Positions 45,286 through 59,700 are shown, counted from the stretch's first letter. The stretch: 64,000 nucleotides of DNA from Typha latifolia (GCA_019914945.1 CM034099.1:620001-684000); one strand, 5' to 3'. A program made the numbers and translations. Notes: generated by a model from the sequence alone, not told the origin.

Positions 45286-46045
45286 TAGATTCCTTTTGGA
45301 AGATCCATCAAACAATTCCAAAGTCTAGTTCAGTGTGCTGCTTGAATCTGTTTCTCAGAAGCAATTCTCATTCTTTTCTGCAAGCCTCTAATCTCTCACT
45401 AATTGGCTCTGCGATATCTACTTCAGATTGTCCAGTACTCCCCTTCAGATATTTCAACCTCTGAGGCAGAGCTCCTAAATCTAGTGAGCTCAATCACAGA
45501 TCAAAAAGAGCTTTGAATTAGTAGGCAGGATGTATTCTGAAGATTATATGTTAGAATGTGTATAATCTCAAGAAATTCAGTAGTCAGACCTATATGCAAG
45601 GAAACAAATTTTCACCCAAAAAGCTTGGATACCAGTGATCATTATTAGTCGAATCTCTTTCTTAAGTTTGCGACATAGAGGTTAAACATACTTAGATACA
45701 GAACTTTAACTCACAGAAGAAATCATGCTTTGTTTCACGATAGACCTTAGTCTTACAATCTAATAAAATTATCCTCATCCTGTTTTGTATAAAAGGATGA
45801 TATTACAATGATGGTATAATTTTCCATGTTCTCTTCTTTGAAGTTTACACAAAAATAATAATCTATCTTTACAACATGCTAAATTATATATATACCCCCT
45901 CAACCATCTTATCTCACTCGTATAGTACATCTATATCGTGCTAACATTCTTTTTTGTGTAACAAATGCGAGCATTGTCCTAAAGCCAGATCCACCCGCAA
46001 TGTTTCTGCAATCACAGAATAGCAACGTAGAGATAATAGGCAATT
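45286..46045. other. Convergent intergenic region
   Basis: 760 bp between the stop codons of the AP2-like gene and the BEL1-like gene; 3' UTRs of both are expected here. No further feature was recognised. Confidence 0.45.
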
Positions 46046-49000
46046 TTATGCCACAAAATCATGCAGCAGATGCGTTGAGCCAAACCTTTGTCTATCCTCT
46101 GCACTCAGATAATCAAATTCTGCTGCATTTGTCCCTATAGGAGTAACACTGCTGTAAACGTCTTCCCCTTGCATTGCGAGAAAGTTCTGTTGAACGTTGG
46201 ACATGGAAAGGCCGCCGTTGCAGTGCTGTAAACCCAACGTGAGAGACACCCCGCTGTTCTCATAGCTACCCAACTCGGACATCTGATAAGACATAAACCT
46301 TGCATTCCCATCTGTGTTGGTGATAGCATCTTGTAGAAGCCTACAATCATCACCATTAACTCTTTCGTCATTCAGCTTACGATTCACATAACCATCTACA
46401 GCGCTAGCACTATTCTGCAAGTCAGAAGATCCGCACAGAACCATGGTGGGCATGACAGCCGACTTCGAGGAGGAACTGAATTGGCTCGCCTGGTGTCTTT
46501 CATCTGAAGGGCTATGTAGGTCTTCACAATCCTCAGAGGATCTGATCTCACCCTTATCTTTGGGTGGATTCACCGAGGAAGAATTTGAGTCAATCTCGTT
46601 GTCGCCAAGTTCTTCTTTGTACATGTCCTCAATCATAGGCTTCCAAAGACGAACACGAGCATTGATGAACCAGTTCGAAACCTGGACCAAGGACAAGTAA
46701 ATTTGATCAGCCTACATAATGAAAATGGCAACTTTTTGAAACGCTAGTATGAAATATTGAAAAATTATTGCAACCAGAACAAAGAGTACTGCAATCTAGA
46801 ACAAGATAAGCCTTGTGTATAGGAAGCAATGCAGCTAAATCACATTGCTAGACAGAGGTGCTGAAAAACCAGTAAAAGAAGTGCTGTGCATGCAGGCATA
46901 AGGTAAAAAGATAGGTCCAGAATGCGATAAAAGTAGCAAGCTTCATTAATCTCATTTACTCCTTCAGCAATCAATCCTACACCCGGGCATCATAAAATAT
47001 AAAAATATTCCCAATAATTCCCTAGTTATAAAAGGGAACATAAAATCCTATACACATGCATCTTTCAAGTTTCATAAAAAAGGAACACACCTGACTCCTT
47101 GTCAGACCTGTTTGTCTTGCGAGCATGAGCTTCTCAGAATCCTTGGGATAACTAGAAAAGAGATACCACAATCACATTATTAGTTAGTTTGAAGAAACAT
47201 AATATAGAAGTTGCTCGTAAAAATGGAAAAGGTAGTTTTAGTAACTTACGGATGGAGAAAATGCTCAAACAGCCAAGCGCGGAGTATTGACACAGACGAC
47301 TCAGGTAACCCCCTTTGTGGCCTCCAAGCATGTTGTTGCATCATACCAAATTGCTGCATCGCCCTCTGTTGCCGTAGCTGCTGATCTATGTAGCGGAGGC
47401 GAGATATTCCACTACCCTTGCTGGTTGAAGTATCTTGCTCTCCAAGAATTTTACGGGTAGCCCGAATCTGGCCACTGATGGCATCCCTTAAGCATCGGAA
47501 ATGCCGAGAGATTGTTTGAAGAGCGAGTGCAGTGTAAGGTTTAGCAGCCCCAGAACCTGCTATTACATCAAAAGACGACACCACAATCTGCATTTGATGG
47601 TAGTATTGCTTGTATCTTCGATCAACCTATGGTAGAAGGAGAAAACTACAATTTAATCAGAAAAGATAGCAATAAGTCCTACTTGCAAATAACATTACAA
47701 TCTCATTGATGTAATGGATGTCAAACAATACAAAGTAACAAACAGTTATTCAGAAGGACTAAGAATGTTGTGGGCCTTATTCAAAAATCCTTAACAGCAT
47801 GAACTTATAGATGTGAAATGAACTGAATATTTGATCACAACTTTCTTTCCTTAATCCAAAATAACTGTTCTTAAGACAGCTTCATCACGGTACAATATTT
47901 CAAGAACTACTTCATGTTATATGTTGCTGTTTGAACCAACATAACTGGTCAGAATAATAATTAAGAGTTATCTTGCGTAAATACATATTATACCAAAACA
48001 TAACAAAATCAGTTACAAAGTATTTAAGAATAAGATGCCCCAATACAAGTCAAGTGCTTCCCTACCTGCTAGAGGCATCATATGTTCAGAATGATTTCAC
48101 ATCTAAGAAAATAAGATTACACCAAAGATGATATGATGGTGCAGTCTGATTCTCTTAGATATGCAAATGATAATAAACCATGCAAATTTATCAGCATTAG
48201 ATAAAGGACAAGTTTTAAGGAAAAAATTATTAAGGAAAAATTACTACTATCTAACGCCTACTGAAACATGGAATTAGGCATTTGACACCGCTTGGGAAAA
48301 GAGCTAGCAAGGAACAAAAATATGAAGTATAAAACTGAGGAGATGAAAAAAAAATTCAACAGAATGAGATGAAGATACCAATTTACAATCACAATTTGTT
48401 TTAATCAGAGTTTACTTCTTTAAACATTTGAAAGGGAACAAAACTGTAGCCTCCTGATGGTCCATTAATGTAGTAAACAACAGAAAGGAGAAGGATGTTT
48501 GTTATATACAATAAAAGCAAGCACTGGTATTCCAAGAAATCATAACTAGTTAACCAGTATATAATCCAGAAATTAGCAACAGATATAATAGCACAGCTTA
48601 GAAAGATGACATGTTTGGTGGTTGGTACAATTGATGAAAGAAAATGATCTAGCGAATACATAAAAATTGTTTCACCGAAAACAATGCTAATCCAAATTAC
48701 TATGTTTTTAATAAATTGAATTATAACCATAACAGAACTTTTACATGAATCTTACCAATAAAACTAAATTAATATAGTACTAAACAAATAGCATGCAGAA
48801 GGGAAGGTACAGTTGCAGACCTCATCCAACATAGCCAATAGCTTTGTTACTTTGTTCTGAAGGTCTTGCCTTTCAGAGGGTGAGATCTCAGTTGAAGAAT
48901 TGGCAGTGGACTCTTGGTGGTTTAAAGGCTTATCCTCACTCTTTGACTTGTCAGTATCATTGCAACCCGCAGTACCAGCAGAGGCAAGACTCTGACTTTT

Positions 49001-49726
49001 ATCTGCTCTGTGTCTCAAAGCCTCCTTGACATTAACAACATCATCAAGTAATTCTTGTGCTGCCTTGAGATACTTTGACTTTGGAATGGAGTTTGTGAGA
49101 TCTGGCTGTCCATGAGGAGAGAGATAAGAATGCATTTGTTTATTTATGTTATTTCCATCTCTGAATGATCCACTATTCCCAGGAATTGACCGATTTGGAC
49201 CAAGAAAAGAAATGTCTGCACCTGAGGGCCGATACTGGTAAGGCGGCATTGGAACCTGCGTGCTCAGGCTAAGTGACAATCCTTGGTTTTGCATGGTTGA
49301 GATACTTGACTGCTGCAAAGACAAGTTCTGCCCATTTAAGATGACTGATTGCGCCCTCAAGCCCATCTGGGGATCATCAGTAATAGAGTCACGAACAAGA
49401 TCGTCTGTACCATTCATAGACCCACCAATTGTTTGCATGAACAACATCTCGTTTCTCCTATCTCCTTGGCCTGTATAAGTGTGGTCACCAAGATGGGAAG
49501 CTACCATGTTAGGGACCCCGGCAAATAAGCCTTGTGAAACCATGGTGGATGGAAGAGGAAGAAGGACACAGTTTTGCTGGGCTTGAACATTGCCTGAGAA
49601 CGCATCTGAATATGAACAAGAAGAAGAATAATTAAGGTGCAGCATGTTGCCTGCAATTGATGACTCCGGATACGGAGGATGTCCGGGATCCCTTTGGTTG
49701 GCAGAGCTGGAATTGTAGGTAGCCAT
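46046..49726 (-). CDS. BEL1-like homeodomain (TALE) transcription factor
   Basis: Nuclear TALE homeodomain factor that works as a heterodimer with KNOX proteins in meristem and organ patterning. Four exons: 48821-49726, 47250-47626, 47091-47151 and 46046-46681, in phase, 659 aa. The first ATG in the paralogous position is 49726 (MATYNSSS). Domains in order: an N-terminal ZIBEL-like [10 protein letters not shown], the SKY box from residue 217 ([15 protein letters not shown]), the BELL domain from about 285 ([20 protein letters not shown], then [11 protein letters not shown]), the homeodomain at about 405-465 with the three-residue loop PYP and recognition helix [15 protein letters not shown], and a C-terminal ZIBEL motif VSLTLGLQH. 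All family landmarks are present. The homeodomain is split over three exons as usual. Whether it corresponds to BLH6/7, BEL1 or another subgroup cannot be settled by eye. Confidence 0.94.
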
Positions 49727-51084
49727 TTTTCTCTCCGCCAACAATTAGCAGCAGGCCAGGTTCTTTAGCAATAGAAATAACTGAATGATGGATCATCACA
49801 TCAGTAAGATAAAAGTCGTAGCTTTTACTGTCCTAAGGATTAAGGGAGGCTTTTGAGACTGCGTCTTATTGAAAGATGAGGTCTTCACTCTTTGCGAGAT
49901 CAGTTAACTGCAAAAAGTTGAGCATGATGAGAAATGATTACACAAGCAGACAAAACGCAAACATAGCCGCGATCATGAAAAAAAAGCTCAATATAGAAGT
50001 CAATAATATGCCCACAAACATACTTCCAAATTATCTCTGAGTAAAATTTTATTCTGTTGATCAGCAGCATTCTTGACCAGAAAATTACGATCAACAGTCG
50101 AGAAAGAAAAATATCTCCATTTTATCTAAGGATTGACACAAAGTTAAACAAAGAAATTGTGAATTCATGAAGAAACGATGATGAAAGAAATAATATAACT
50201 GAACGGAGTGATCAAAAGGGGCAATTAATGATGCCCCACTCTGAGTTGTTCCGTGTCATCAAACAGAAATAAGGAGCTGATGACCAATCATCCACAATTC
50301 CAAAAGCACAGCAATGAGTTAGATTTTACTCTCTTTTTTAGAATCTAAATTCCAAATAGTTCAGGAAAGAAGCAATCAAAAGTAGACCACCACCACCACC
50401 ACCACCACCACCAAGATCCTAAAAATAACATCTTTCATTTCCTCCTGCTATCTTTGAGCAAAAGGGCTTTGCTTCAACAATCATGTAAAAAAAGAGAAAC
50501 CCCTTCACCAATAAAACTTTGCAGACCACTCAGAAACTCCACTAACCCCAACTAAATAAATACCCAAAATTGTAAACAAAAAAAGGAACAGAGAAAATAA
50601 AACCCAACTTCCCGAAAAATCGTGATCAGAGCAGCTAAAAAAAAACCAAATTTTGACAAAGGAGGGAAGCGAAATTTCATCAAGATGACAGCTTTTACCA
50701 AAAAGAAAGCAAGAATTTTTGGTGCACTCCGCAGCCACAAGAGAAAGAATAACCTTATCTACAAACCCATACGGAAATAGAAATAAACAAATGGGTGGAA
50801 ACATAAAATTAAGTACCTTGAGACGAAAAGGAGAGAGAGAGAGAGAGAGAGAGCCTGAGGACTCTAGAGAGAAGGGTTCGCTGTGCGGTTTATGGGGAGC
50901 AAGAAAGCAAGAATTCGCAGCCGATCTTGCTGTGGGAGATCCTCCCAGTACGGGGACAAAACCCGATCCCAAGGATTCAAAAGGAGGGAAAAAAAACGAA
51001 AAAAAAAATCTCACCTTTCTTCCCTGCTACCTAATAAAATACTCTCACTACCCCAATAACAACAGCAGTCTACTTATCTTAATC

Positions 51085-51170
<86 letters not shown>

Positions 51171-51240
51171 ATCACATTATCATCATCACCACCAAGTTGA
51201 GAACCCAAACATTCTATCTTGCACGTGAGAGAACAATACA
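49727..51240 (-). promoter_or_regulatory. Leader and promoter region of the BEL1-like gene with GA/CT tracts
   Basis: About 1.5 kb upstream of the BEL1-like ATG. It has a GA tract at 50830-50853, a trinucleotide (ACC)n run at about 50388-50412, and a CT-rich microsatellite at about 51090-51167. A non-coding leader exon with an intron is likely because several short upstream frames precede the ATG, but the splice sites were not resolved. Confidence 0.45.
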
Positions 51241-51517
51241 CCCCCCTCTAAAAGGGCATGCAAAGGTCCCTTTTTTTTTCCTCTCTCTTTTTCTCTCTCT
51301 TCTGTATTCTTTTACAAGTTTTTACCTCACTTTTTGGCCAAGTTTGTAACATACCAAGTTCCTTCAAATCTCCTTCACTCCTTTGAGAGTTGGTGTTGGT
51401 ATAGTTAAGGTGTTCAATCTCCTAACTACCAGTTGGTAGACCTAAAACCTGCTCTTAAACCCCATTTGTGTCCAACCTTTGTTCCATGCTCCCACTTCTT
51501 CCTTTTCTCTTCTCTCA

Positions 51518-51522
<5 letters not shown>

Positions 51523-51580
<58 letters not shown>
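51523..51580. repeat. (CT)29 microsatellite
   Basis: Perfect CT dinucleotide run of 58 bp in gene-poor DNA. The open frame that crosses it is an artefact of the repeat. Confidence 0.97.
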
Positions 51581-51582
<2 letters not shown>

Positions 51583-52769
51583 CTGCCTTTATCAATCCTG
51601 GATTCCTAAGCATGGGGAAGGATGCTGACATCTCACAATCCAAACCACATCTTAATAAATGGCTCCTTGCTCTAAATCATCCCTTATTAAAAGACCTATT
51701 CCACTAACCACCTTTTATTAAATTTGGTGGAGGATTGCTTTAGAATAGGAGCATTATTATTTGGGTGATAGATAGGTGTTGTTTTGCCCTCGCCTTTCAC
51801 GAGTTTATTGAGTATACCTTTTTTTTTACTTTATTGATGCACTAAAATCTTTTTACGACAGAAAAAAAGTTAATAAAATATGAAACTTAACTTTGAGGTT
51901 GCAGCCTAATACTGGATGAGAATGATAAGAAAAAAAAAAGTTCCAGTGCTATGGATAAAATAATTTAATAGCACTATTACCGGTCAAGCAAGAAATGCAT
52001 CAAGATTATTCCATGGAATAACGATAATTAAGGTGGAATACCATTGAATGAGACAAAGTTTGTCAGCAACCTGGTTAGGGGTGGGTACTTCCTCATTCAT
52101 ATTATAATCTGCTATAGAAGAAAAGAACTGGTAGTAGAGTAATCTAATCAAGATATCTACTTCTTTTAATGTCAATTTGCCAAAACAAAATTAGAAAACT
52201 GTGGCATTCTTTACACTAACAAAAAAAAAAACTTACACTTACATAGAGTTGTTGCTCCTATGAGTAGAAGTGGCTGTTCTGTTATTAATAGTAGCTCCAA
52301 TAATTTGCACTGAAGGGCTCCTCTGCTTGGCATATGCAGTTAGTCTTTATTTAGCATCCAACTTTCATATTCCTAGTAACTATCAATTTTCCAATCAAAT
52401 GGCTTTTTTTGCAAGTTTAAAGATTTTAAGAATTTTCAGCTGTTACACTATCTGTTTATGGAATTGTTACTTCATAAGCATAAAAAAAAAATAACATTTA
52501 CATTGGAAATGTGAAAAATTATGCAATCCTATATTTAGCCCCGGATCTAATTCTCCAAAAAATAATTGAGTTTGATACCCAGATTTTCCACAGGGAATTG
52601 GAGCCAAGCAAATTAAAACATATTCCCCATTGCTGACACAATATGGTCCCAGAAATTGGTCATTGTGGTGGGGGTCCATCTATTCCACTAATGAGGTCCA
52701 ATAAAGGAATTTGTCCATTTCCATTTGCTCCTTATCTCCCTTTTTGAAATGCTCATATTAGTGGTGGAA

Positions 52770-52873
<104 letters not shown>

Positions 52874-54624
52874 AAGGGGAAATTTCTTTTTTCTTTTTCT
52901 CTCTATCTTTATTTAATGCTTTGGCCCCATTTTGATGATAACTCAATGGTCCCTCCTTTGTGGAAAGTGTTCTCCTCTGGATTCTTTAGAAACCATCTTG
53001 CACTAGCTTTTCTTACAAGTTGAGCATATCACACTTATCATAAAGAAGAATGAAATCCAGAACAGAACCAAACATTATTTTTATTTTGCTATTGAATCCA
53101 AATGCATGCCAACATAATGCACCTAGAACACCCCCCAAGTACCTAAGCTGGGTTACAGGAAATTCCTACAGTAGAGGCACGGAGATGATCCGAGCTGCTG
53201 CCATCAATCAATGTAGGGTGGGGAGTCAAAAGCTGGCCCTTGGACTAGCAGCAGTGACAATGGGAGCTTAAGATTGTGTGCTAAGGTACGGCTGTTCGAA
53301 TTGAATTGATTTCCATTGGGATGTGCTTCCTTTGCTTTGAACTCAAACGTATCTATGTTATGTTAGTATGCTAACATAGTTTGGAGTACTTATTCTCCTC
53401 CTCGCACCCCTCAAGATAAAAAGAGGTTGTCCTCTTGCAAGATTTTTTATTTGTTGTCTTGTCTTTTTTAACTCATGAGTAATGGACCAGGGAGAGAGGG
53501 AGAGAGACAAGAGGTTGGTGAGCCCAAGAAAGATGTTAGTAAAACAGTTCCGTGGAATCGCTCTTATTAATTTCTTTTGTCTCTTCGGTAGTTGTTGGCA
53601 TCCCCTGTTGTCCTTCTCTCCTCCTACGCCCCCCCTCCTCTGTTTTCCGTGCTTTCCCTCCATCTTTATCCATTAAAAAAGAATTAGAGATTTTTCATAA
53701 AGATTCTGGGCTTTCCTGACTGTAGGAATTTTGTACAACCGTGGTACTTGGCAGTCCATAGACAATATGGGCTGCGAATATTGCCGCCATATTCTTTTGG
53801 GCCTCGCTTGGATCTTAATAACTACCAACAACAGGTAAAACCAAAGGTGTTTTTTCTTTTACATTTTCACCCTTGTAAAATAACTTATTTATATGCATAT
53901 TCCTCTAAATTTTATATTTTTTATAGCCGGCAAAGTACTCAGTTTTTACATGAATATCCCTCGAAACCCTTGAGGTCTTATTCACGTTCAGAACAAGGAG
54001 GAATAGAGATAGCATAAATTAATTTATTATTATAATAGCTAAGATATGTATGCAATGCCAATAGAGTTGCAACGCTATTGTGCTAAAGTAGGTGTACAAT
54101 TATTAACAACTAAGTGTGCAGTATTAAAGTAAGTGCGCAATGCCAAAGAGTTGCAATGTTAAAGATAGGTGCGTAATGCCAACTATGTAATGCAAGGGTG
54201 TTGGGTATACAAATATTTTGATAAATTTATTCTAGAAGAAAAATATATAATTATTTTAATAATAAGATAATTTTATAAAAAATATTATATCAATTAAATA
54301 TTATTAAGATTTTTATAATATTTATATTTAAGTATATACAATTAAAATAATATTTAATAATAATAATACTTTTTAAAATGTACTCATTTTTTTGAAAGTA
54401 TTTAATTATTGACATTTGTGCTGTTTAAGTTGAATTTTATTTATTTAGTGTAACATAAAAAATATGATAAGAGACGAGCGAGAGTATAAATGAGTAATAA
54501 ATTATACTAAGATGTTTGAGAAAGAGAAGAGATAAATAATAAATTATGATAAGATGTTTAAAAAAGATAAGAGATAAATAATAAATTATAATCAGATATT
54601 TAAAGGAGGTTGTAGTTAAATAAA

Positions 54625-54755
54625 TGGGTTAGTGCACGATATAAGATGTAATTTTGATAAATAGTATTTATATTTTAGAATATGACTATTACGATGTTTA
54701 GTTATTATTCTGGAATAAAAATTTTATTCTTCCTAAAATGAACAGAGGTTTATTT
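54625..54755. mobile_element. Diverged partial copy of the Tourist-like MITE
   Basis: GGTTAGTGCACGATATAAGA and the following AATTTTGATAAATAGTATTT, ATATTTTAGAATATGACTAT and GTTATTATTCTGGAATAAA resemble the right half of the element at 36151-36522, ending near GAACAGAGG. The left half is not recognisable, so it is truncated or much diverged. Confidence 0.5.
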
Positions 54756-55392
54756 TTGCGAGGATACCATTTCATTTCGTGAGAAATAAAATACAAAAGT
54801 GTGTTTATTGTATATCGTACATATTACTTTCAATTAAGGGAATTTTTTTTATGGGTTAAATAGTTTGAATTTTAACATTGAGTTGTTAAAAGTAACGAGA
54901 TAGGATTTGTTTAATTATTCGTTAACAATTGATTCTTAATAATCCAGCGGAGCAAAACTGAGGTCCATATTGGTGAGCACGACAGTATAAATTAATTTTG
55001 GTCCATTATTCATCTATCTAACGACTATGCTTTCGAGTTGGTTAATTAATTGACATATTATTAAAGCAATATTTTATACGACTTTTCTCATTCAACTTTG
55101 ATCATAATTAAATTATTTTAAAAGAAATTTATGGACCCCTTCCTAGTACTGTAATTAATCAACACCAGACCCTGTCAACTATCCCCATAATTTCCACACC
55201 AACCCATCTCAAACCTACCCAATTGAAACCCCATCACCTGGGCACTGCTAGATAAGTAGACATGATAGCAAACAAATCACGTAGCTATAACAAATCATGC
55301 ATACAAGGCAACAAAGAATTGTGTGTATAAATTATCTGTCATCTGTCGAATTTTACATTTGCTACAAACTATTAAACTCTTCGATGCTACCA

Positions 55393-55668
55393 TCAAACGG
55401 CAGAATAAAGAATAACTTGGGCCGTGTCAAATTCGTGTCCAAATCCAACGCCCTCCCCTCTGCAACTCATCGGAAGAACAGGAACCCGGTCGAAGGCGGC
55501 GGAGATGGAGACGGAGATAGACGAGTCGCCGCCGTCCCGGTCACAGGCTTTACCGGCTGCCGTTGTTTGTGGCGGCTTGTAGTACATCCTGGCCGTCTGC
55601 GGACAGTGCGAGTGGAATCTAGCCGCAATCCTAACTCCCATATCGAACAATTCCACATACTTGGCCAT
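55393..55668 (-). CDS. Short plant-specific protein of unknown function
   Basis: Intronless 91-aa protein starting [20 protein letters not shown], followed by [14 protein letters not shown], then a less constrained segment and the end [20 protein letters not shown]. The first block, with Arg-Phe-His-Ser-His-Cys and a Tyr-Tyr-x-Pro-Pro turn, recalls small uncharacterised plant proteins that I remember only loosely; no function is known to me. The ATG at 55668 is preferred to upstream frames because conservation begins there. A TATATATATA element at about 55757-55768, read on the minus strand, lies about 90 bp upstream and suits a core promoter. There is no signal peptide or membrane segment. 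The gene is divergent from the folate carrier. Confidence 0.6.
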   Translation of the reverse strand: MAKYVELFDMGVRIAARFHSHCPQTARMYYKPPQTTAAGKACDRDGGDSSISVSISAAFDRVPVLPMSCRGEGVGFGHEFDTAQVILYSAV

Positions 55669-56714
55669 CTCTCTACAGAGAAGAGAGAAGAAGGAAGAGA
55701 GAGGAGAGAAGAGAGAGAAGTTTGCGTTGAGAAAGAATGGGAATGGAGAAGACAACGTATATATATATACACACACTTCTGGCTTGCTTTCGTCGTAGTT
55801 TCCTTCGGAAGCATCGGTGAGTTCCAAAGACCGCGTAGAGAAGTAAGAGGCGGGGATCGTCTGCATCCAAGTCTGCGGGAAAACTGTACGACAACCATTG
55901 AAGAACTGCCGACGACCTCCATGTATCGCACATTCCTGCATAAAGAATGGTCAAGCTGACCCGGTCTACCTTCTAGTGGTCCGCGTGCAGAGGAGGAATG
56001 AGTTCACTCCCACTATTGTTGACGTGGTAACAACAGTGGTGTTAAATTGTCATACCAATTATAAAGAAAACGTGTGACATTTTAGATTATAATCACGCGA
56101 GGCAACTTGCAATGTGGAAAGGGGTTAGATTCCATGCGTATGAAATTCGAGTTGCTATTTTGTTAAGCCTCAGTAACGTGGGTTGTTTGGTAGAGAAGCA
56201 AGAAAGCTAATATAATTTTAGCTTGTGCAGTGTGGAAATGACTTAAGATCCCAAGCGTATGTCATATTATTTCTATTTCTTAGAGCTTTGTAATGTGGTT
56301 GTTGGGTAGCGGAAGAAGGCAACCTCTAGATCAGCAAATATCTCTACTCACATAAAAATACTTATATTGATATAATTTAATATTTAAATATATTTATTTA
56401 GAAAAATAACCAGTCATTAGAAAGTACTTTTAAAAGCCTGATTGATTTTAATTATTATTATTCATTAATGAGCTTCTAGATCACCGGCATTCTTTTCTTC
56501 AATAATTTATGACTCACAACCTCATAGGCAATTAATAATAACAATAATGATGCACTTTATGGCGCTATAGTAAGTTCGTGGGCTGATATGGGCCACAAAA
56601 ATTGATCCATAATAAGAATTTAACCGTAGGCTTAGGCCCGTATAAAATTTTCCAAATACTTTTGGCATACACCGCTGCCCGAGACATCCGTAGCGGAAAA
56701 GCGCCGCCTCCGCG
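55669..56714. promoter_or_regulatory. Divergent promoter region between the 91-aa protein gene and FOLT1
   Basis: About 1.05 kb between the two start codons. The left end holds the TATATATATA element of the minus-strand gene and a CT/GA-rich leader. The folate-carrier side has no clear TATA box. No gene was recognised inside. Confidence 0.45.
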
Positions 56715-59700
56715 ATGTCGGCGTCCGACACCGAGAAATGGAAGTGGGAGAACGCCGCCGCCGGAGCCGTCGCCGGATTCGCCACCGTCGCTGCCTTCCA
56801 CCCGCTCGACGTCGTCCGCACAAGGTTCCAAGGTCTCTCTCCCACCCTCTTGGATGCGTCAAATGCTATCGTATTCCAAAGTCTTTGATTTCTTTATACT
56901 ATCTCTTTGTCTCCTCTCGTGACAGCGAGCGATGGTCGAGTGTCGAGTCTGCCGCTGTACAAGAACACGGGCCACGCCATCTACACGATCGCACGAACGG
57001 AGGTTGGTTCTAGATCGGTATTCACTCTTCAATGGTAGATTCTTGTCAGTTTGGGGTTTCTTGAACCTTCTGATTAGCTAGGTTTCACGTGATTAGATCT
57101 ATATCTTAAATTTTTGTGATGTAATGCGGTTGGGATCTGTTTACTTGAGAATAGGGCATGGATTCCTTAGGTATATTTCTTGGAGATAAGAGAAAATGTG
57201 AAGAATAAGCCAGTCACATTGGTTGGGTTTGAATCATGAGTAGGAAGATAGTGATGATGTGTTGAAGAAAATTTTTACCAGATAGAGTGATGGGCGCCTA
57301 TTTGTGTGCTCTACTCTCGGCTGGGAAAGTTATGAGCCAATCTGAGATGTGAATTCTTGAACTCAGGTGTCTGGTTTATGCTAATTCTTTAGATCGCAAA
57401 TAATATTTAAATAATGTTGCTGATGAATATACCTCTAACTTGAATGATTACTAAATAATATAATCATTGCCTTCCTGTTATTGCTGGTTACATTTCTTCA
57501 ACTCTATTATAAACTAAGGGGGTGCGTAGCAACTCCAAAGTTAATGGAGTAGTTGGTTAAAAGTTTAGAATTTTGAATTTCAGATTTCTAGACGTGTTTG
57601 GATACCTGAAAGAGTGTAATTAAGTACTCTGGTTAGCTGCCAAAATCTTGAAAATTTTGGCATAAAATAGAAACGCTAGTCCTACCTCCATAACATTTTT
57701 ACATAGGTCGTCATGCTCTCTTCCCAACTCACCCTTCCTCTCCAATCCACACATAACCCACGTCCCACCCATTACCTTCTTCAGCCTATGCACAGCCAGG
57801 TTCACCAGTGAGTGGGCGCTGTGCTCTCACTGATGAAGGGGCACCATGACCCCTCAATGATCTGTGTTTAGTGTATACCTTAGTTGGTCTGGAAATCTAA
57901 GTAAGAACTATATGGTAGGAGACTGTGGTTTGAATTTGCATTGGGGCTACAATTTTTGTTTGAGATTTTAACTTCTTATGTTTGAAAAGAATATAAAATC
58001 TTTTATGTGGACAATGTTTCTTTGAATCCAATGAACAGTGGACCTGGTGACATGGAGACAACCTTTTGCTCTTGGCTTTTCTGGATCAGGACCTTTTGTT
58101 GTCCAAAAGTTTTTTTTTTTTTCTCTTGTTTGATTCTTATGTGTTCATATTTTCCACCTGGTCTGGTCTATTTTATCTGATTGTAATTTTGCCATTGCAT
58201 CTTGGTAGGGTCTGAGAGGGCTCTATGCAGGTTTCTATCCTGCAGTTTTTGGATCAAGTGTTTCCTGGGGCCTGTACTTCTTTTTGTAAGATATATTGCA
58301 CTTTTTTCATTTTATTTTTCTTGCAAATGCAAAATGCATCAGTGCTTTAGGTATTATGACTCGGAAATCATAAATTGTTATAGGTCTGTGGCTAGGAGTT
58401 TTTGATATGCAAATTTTTTTTTTATTATAAATTTGTAGAAGAGAGGGAGAGAGCAGAAGATATTTTCTGTTTTTCTATCAATTTTATAATTCTTTAGGAT
58501 TTTCCTGCATTTTATAACAAAATTTAGTACTTTATGGAATTTATAAAATAGATACTGGAATGGCTAATAGGATGGGCTAATATGTACCATTTTTTCATGT
58601 AGCGGATCCCGATTTCGAAACTGATACCTAGAACCTTTGTCAAGATGCTTTCATGGCTGCTGAATGTGTATTGTTTCCATTAGCATAGTAGATGTCATTA
58701 TGGATTCTCATCTATAAATAATATCCTACAATTTGCAATATTCTTATGATTGCTGATCTAATTAGATTCTTTGTTTCTTGTAATTGGTATATAATAATCT
58801 CTTGTCATTTCTATTAATATGTATGTTACCTAATGGATGGGCTTTTTACTATGTAGCTATAGCAGAGCAAAACAAAGGTATTATAATGCAAATGATAAAC
58901 AGCTCAGCCCAGGGCATCATCTTGTTTCAGCTGCAGAAGCTGGTGCTTTGGTCAGTACTCCTTTCTCCCTTACCAAGACTCAGAATATTTCTGTTATGTT
59001 TGTTGTCAGCTTATCTTTGCACCAACTGTATGGCGTGTTTCTGTTAGTTCTTTAACTTATACATGCTAAGCTCCTCTTTGGCCTAGTCTTCTCCTAAGCC
59101 TTTAACATAATTCCATAGTTATATGGGCAACGCACATGTTGATATTAGTTACTGGGTTACATTCTAATAGTTAGTGTCTCGACACTCAACATGCTGCATT
59201 GGACATTAAAGTCTTGCTGCAATTTTTGTTATGATGATTCTAAGTCTTCACTTCACATGTCTAGCCAAGGGTACTCAAAATTGAAAAAGGAATTCAGATG
59301 GCCAGGTTTAGGCAGCCTGTGATACACTAAGGCTGGTGCCTGTTGACGAAGAGGAGGGTGGGTGGGCGAGAGTTGCAACTTCTGCCTGGAGGAGCTTAGG
59401 AGTGACAGAATATGGTGCAGCAATAGTAATTACGAGTCCAGATGTCTTGACTGGATGGATTCTCTCCGTGCACGCAGGCACATGCTTGCAACCCCAATAT
59501 TAGTGGTTGCCAACAGCAGGAAGTATCATGAAACAGATGGGACGGCCTAACAACAAAGTGGGCAAGGGTATATAGTGAACGGTAGTTGGGTTTTCAATTT
59601 TAATTGACCTTTTCTTTTACATAATTGAGATTAAACACCAAGAAGTTGTTTTGTTTGCTTGCTAATATAGATATTTTAATGTAACTTCAGACCCAACTAT

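Noticed and set aside
54040..54190. Short GCAATGCCAA-type repeats taken for a CRISPR-like or satellite array
   Set aside because: Only two or three degenerate copies with no regular spacing.
55297..55959. 220-aa plus-strand frame opposite the 91-aa gene
   Set aside because: Low-complexity Arg/Glu content and overlap with the better-supported minus-strand gene and its TATA region.
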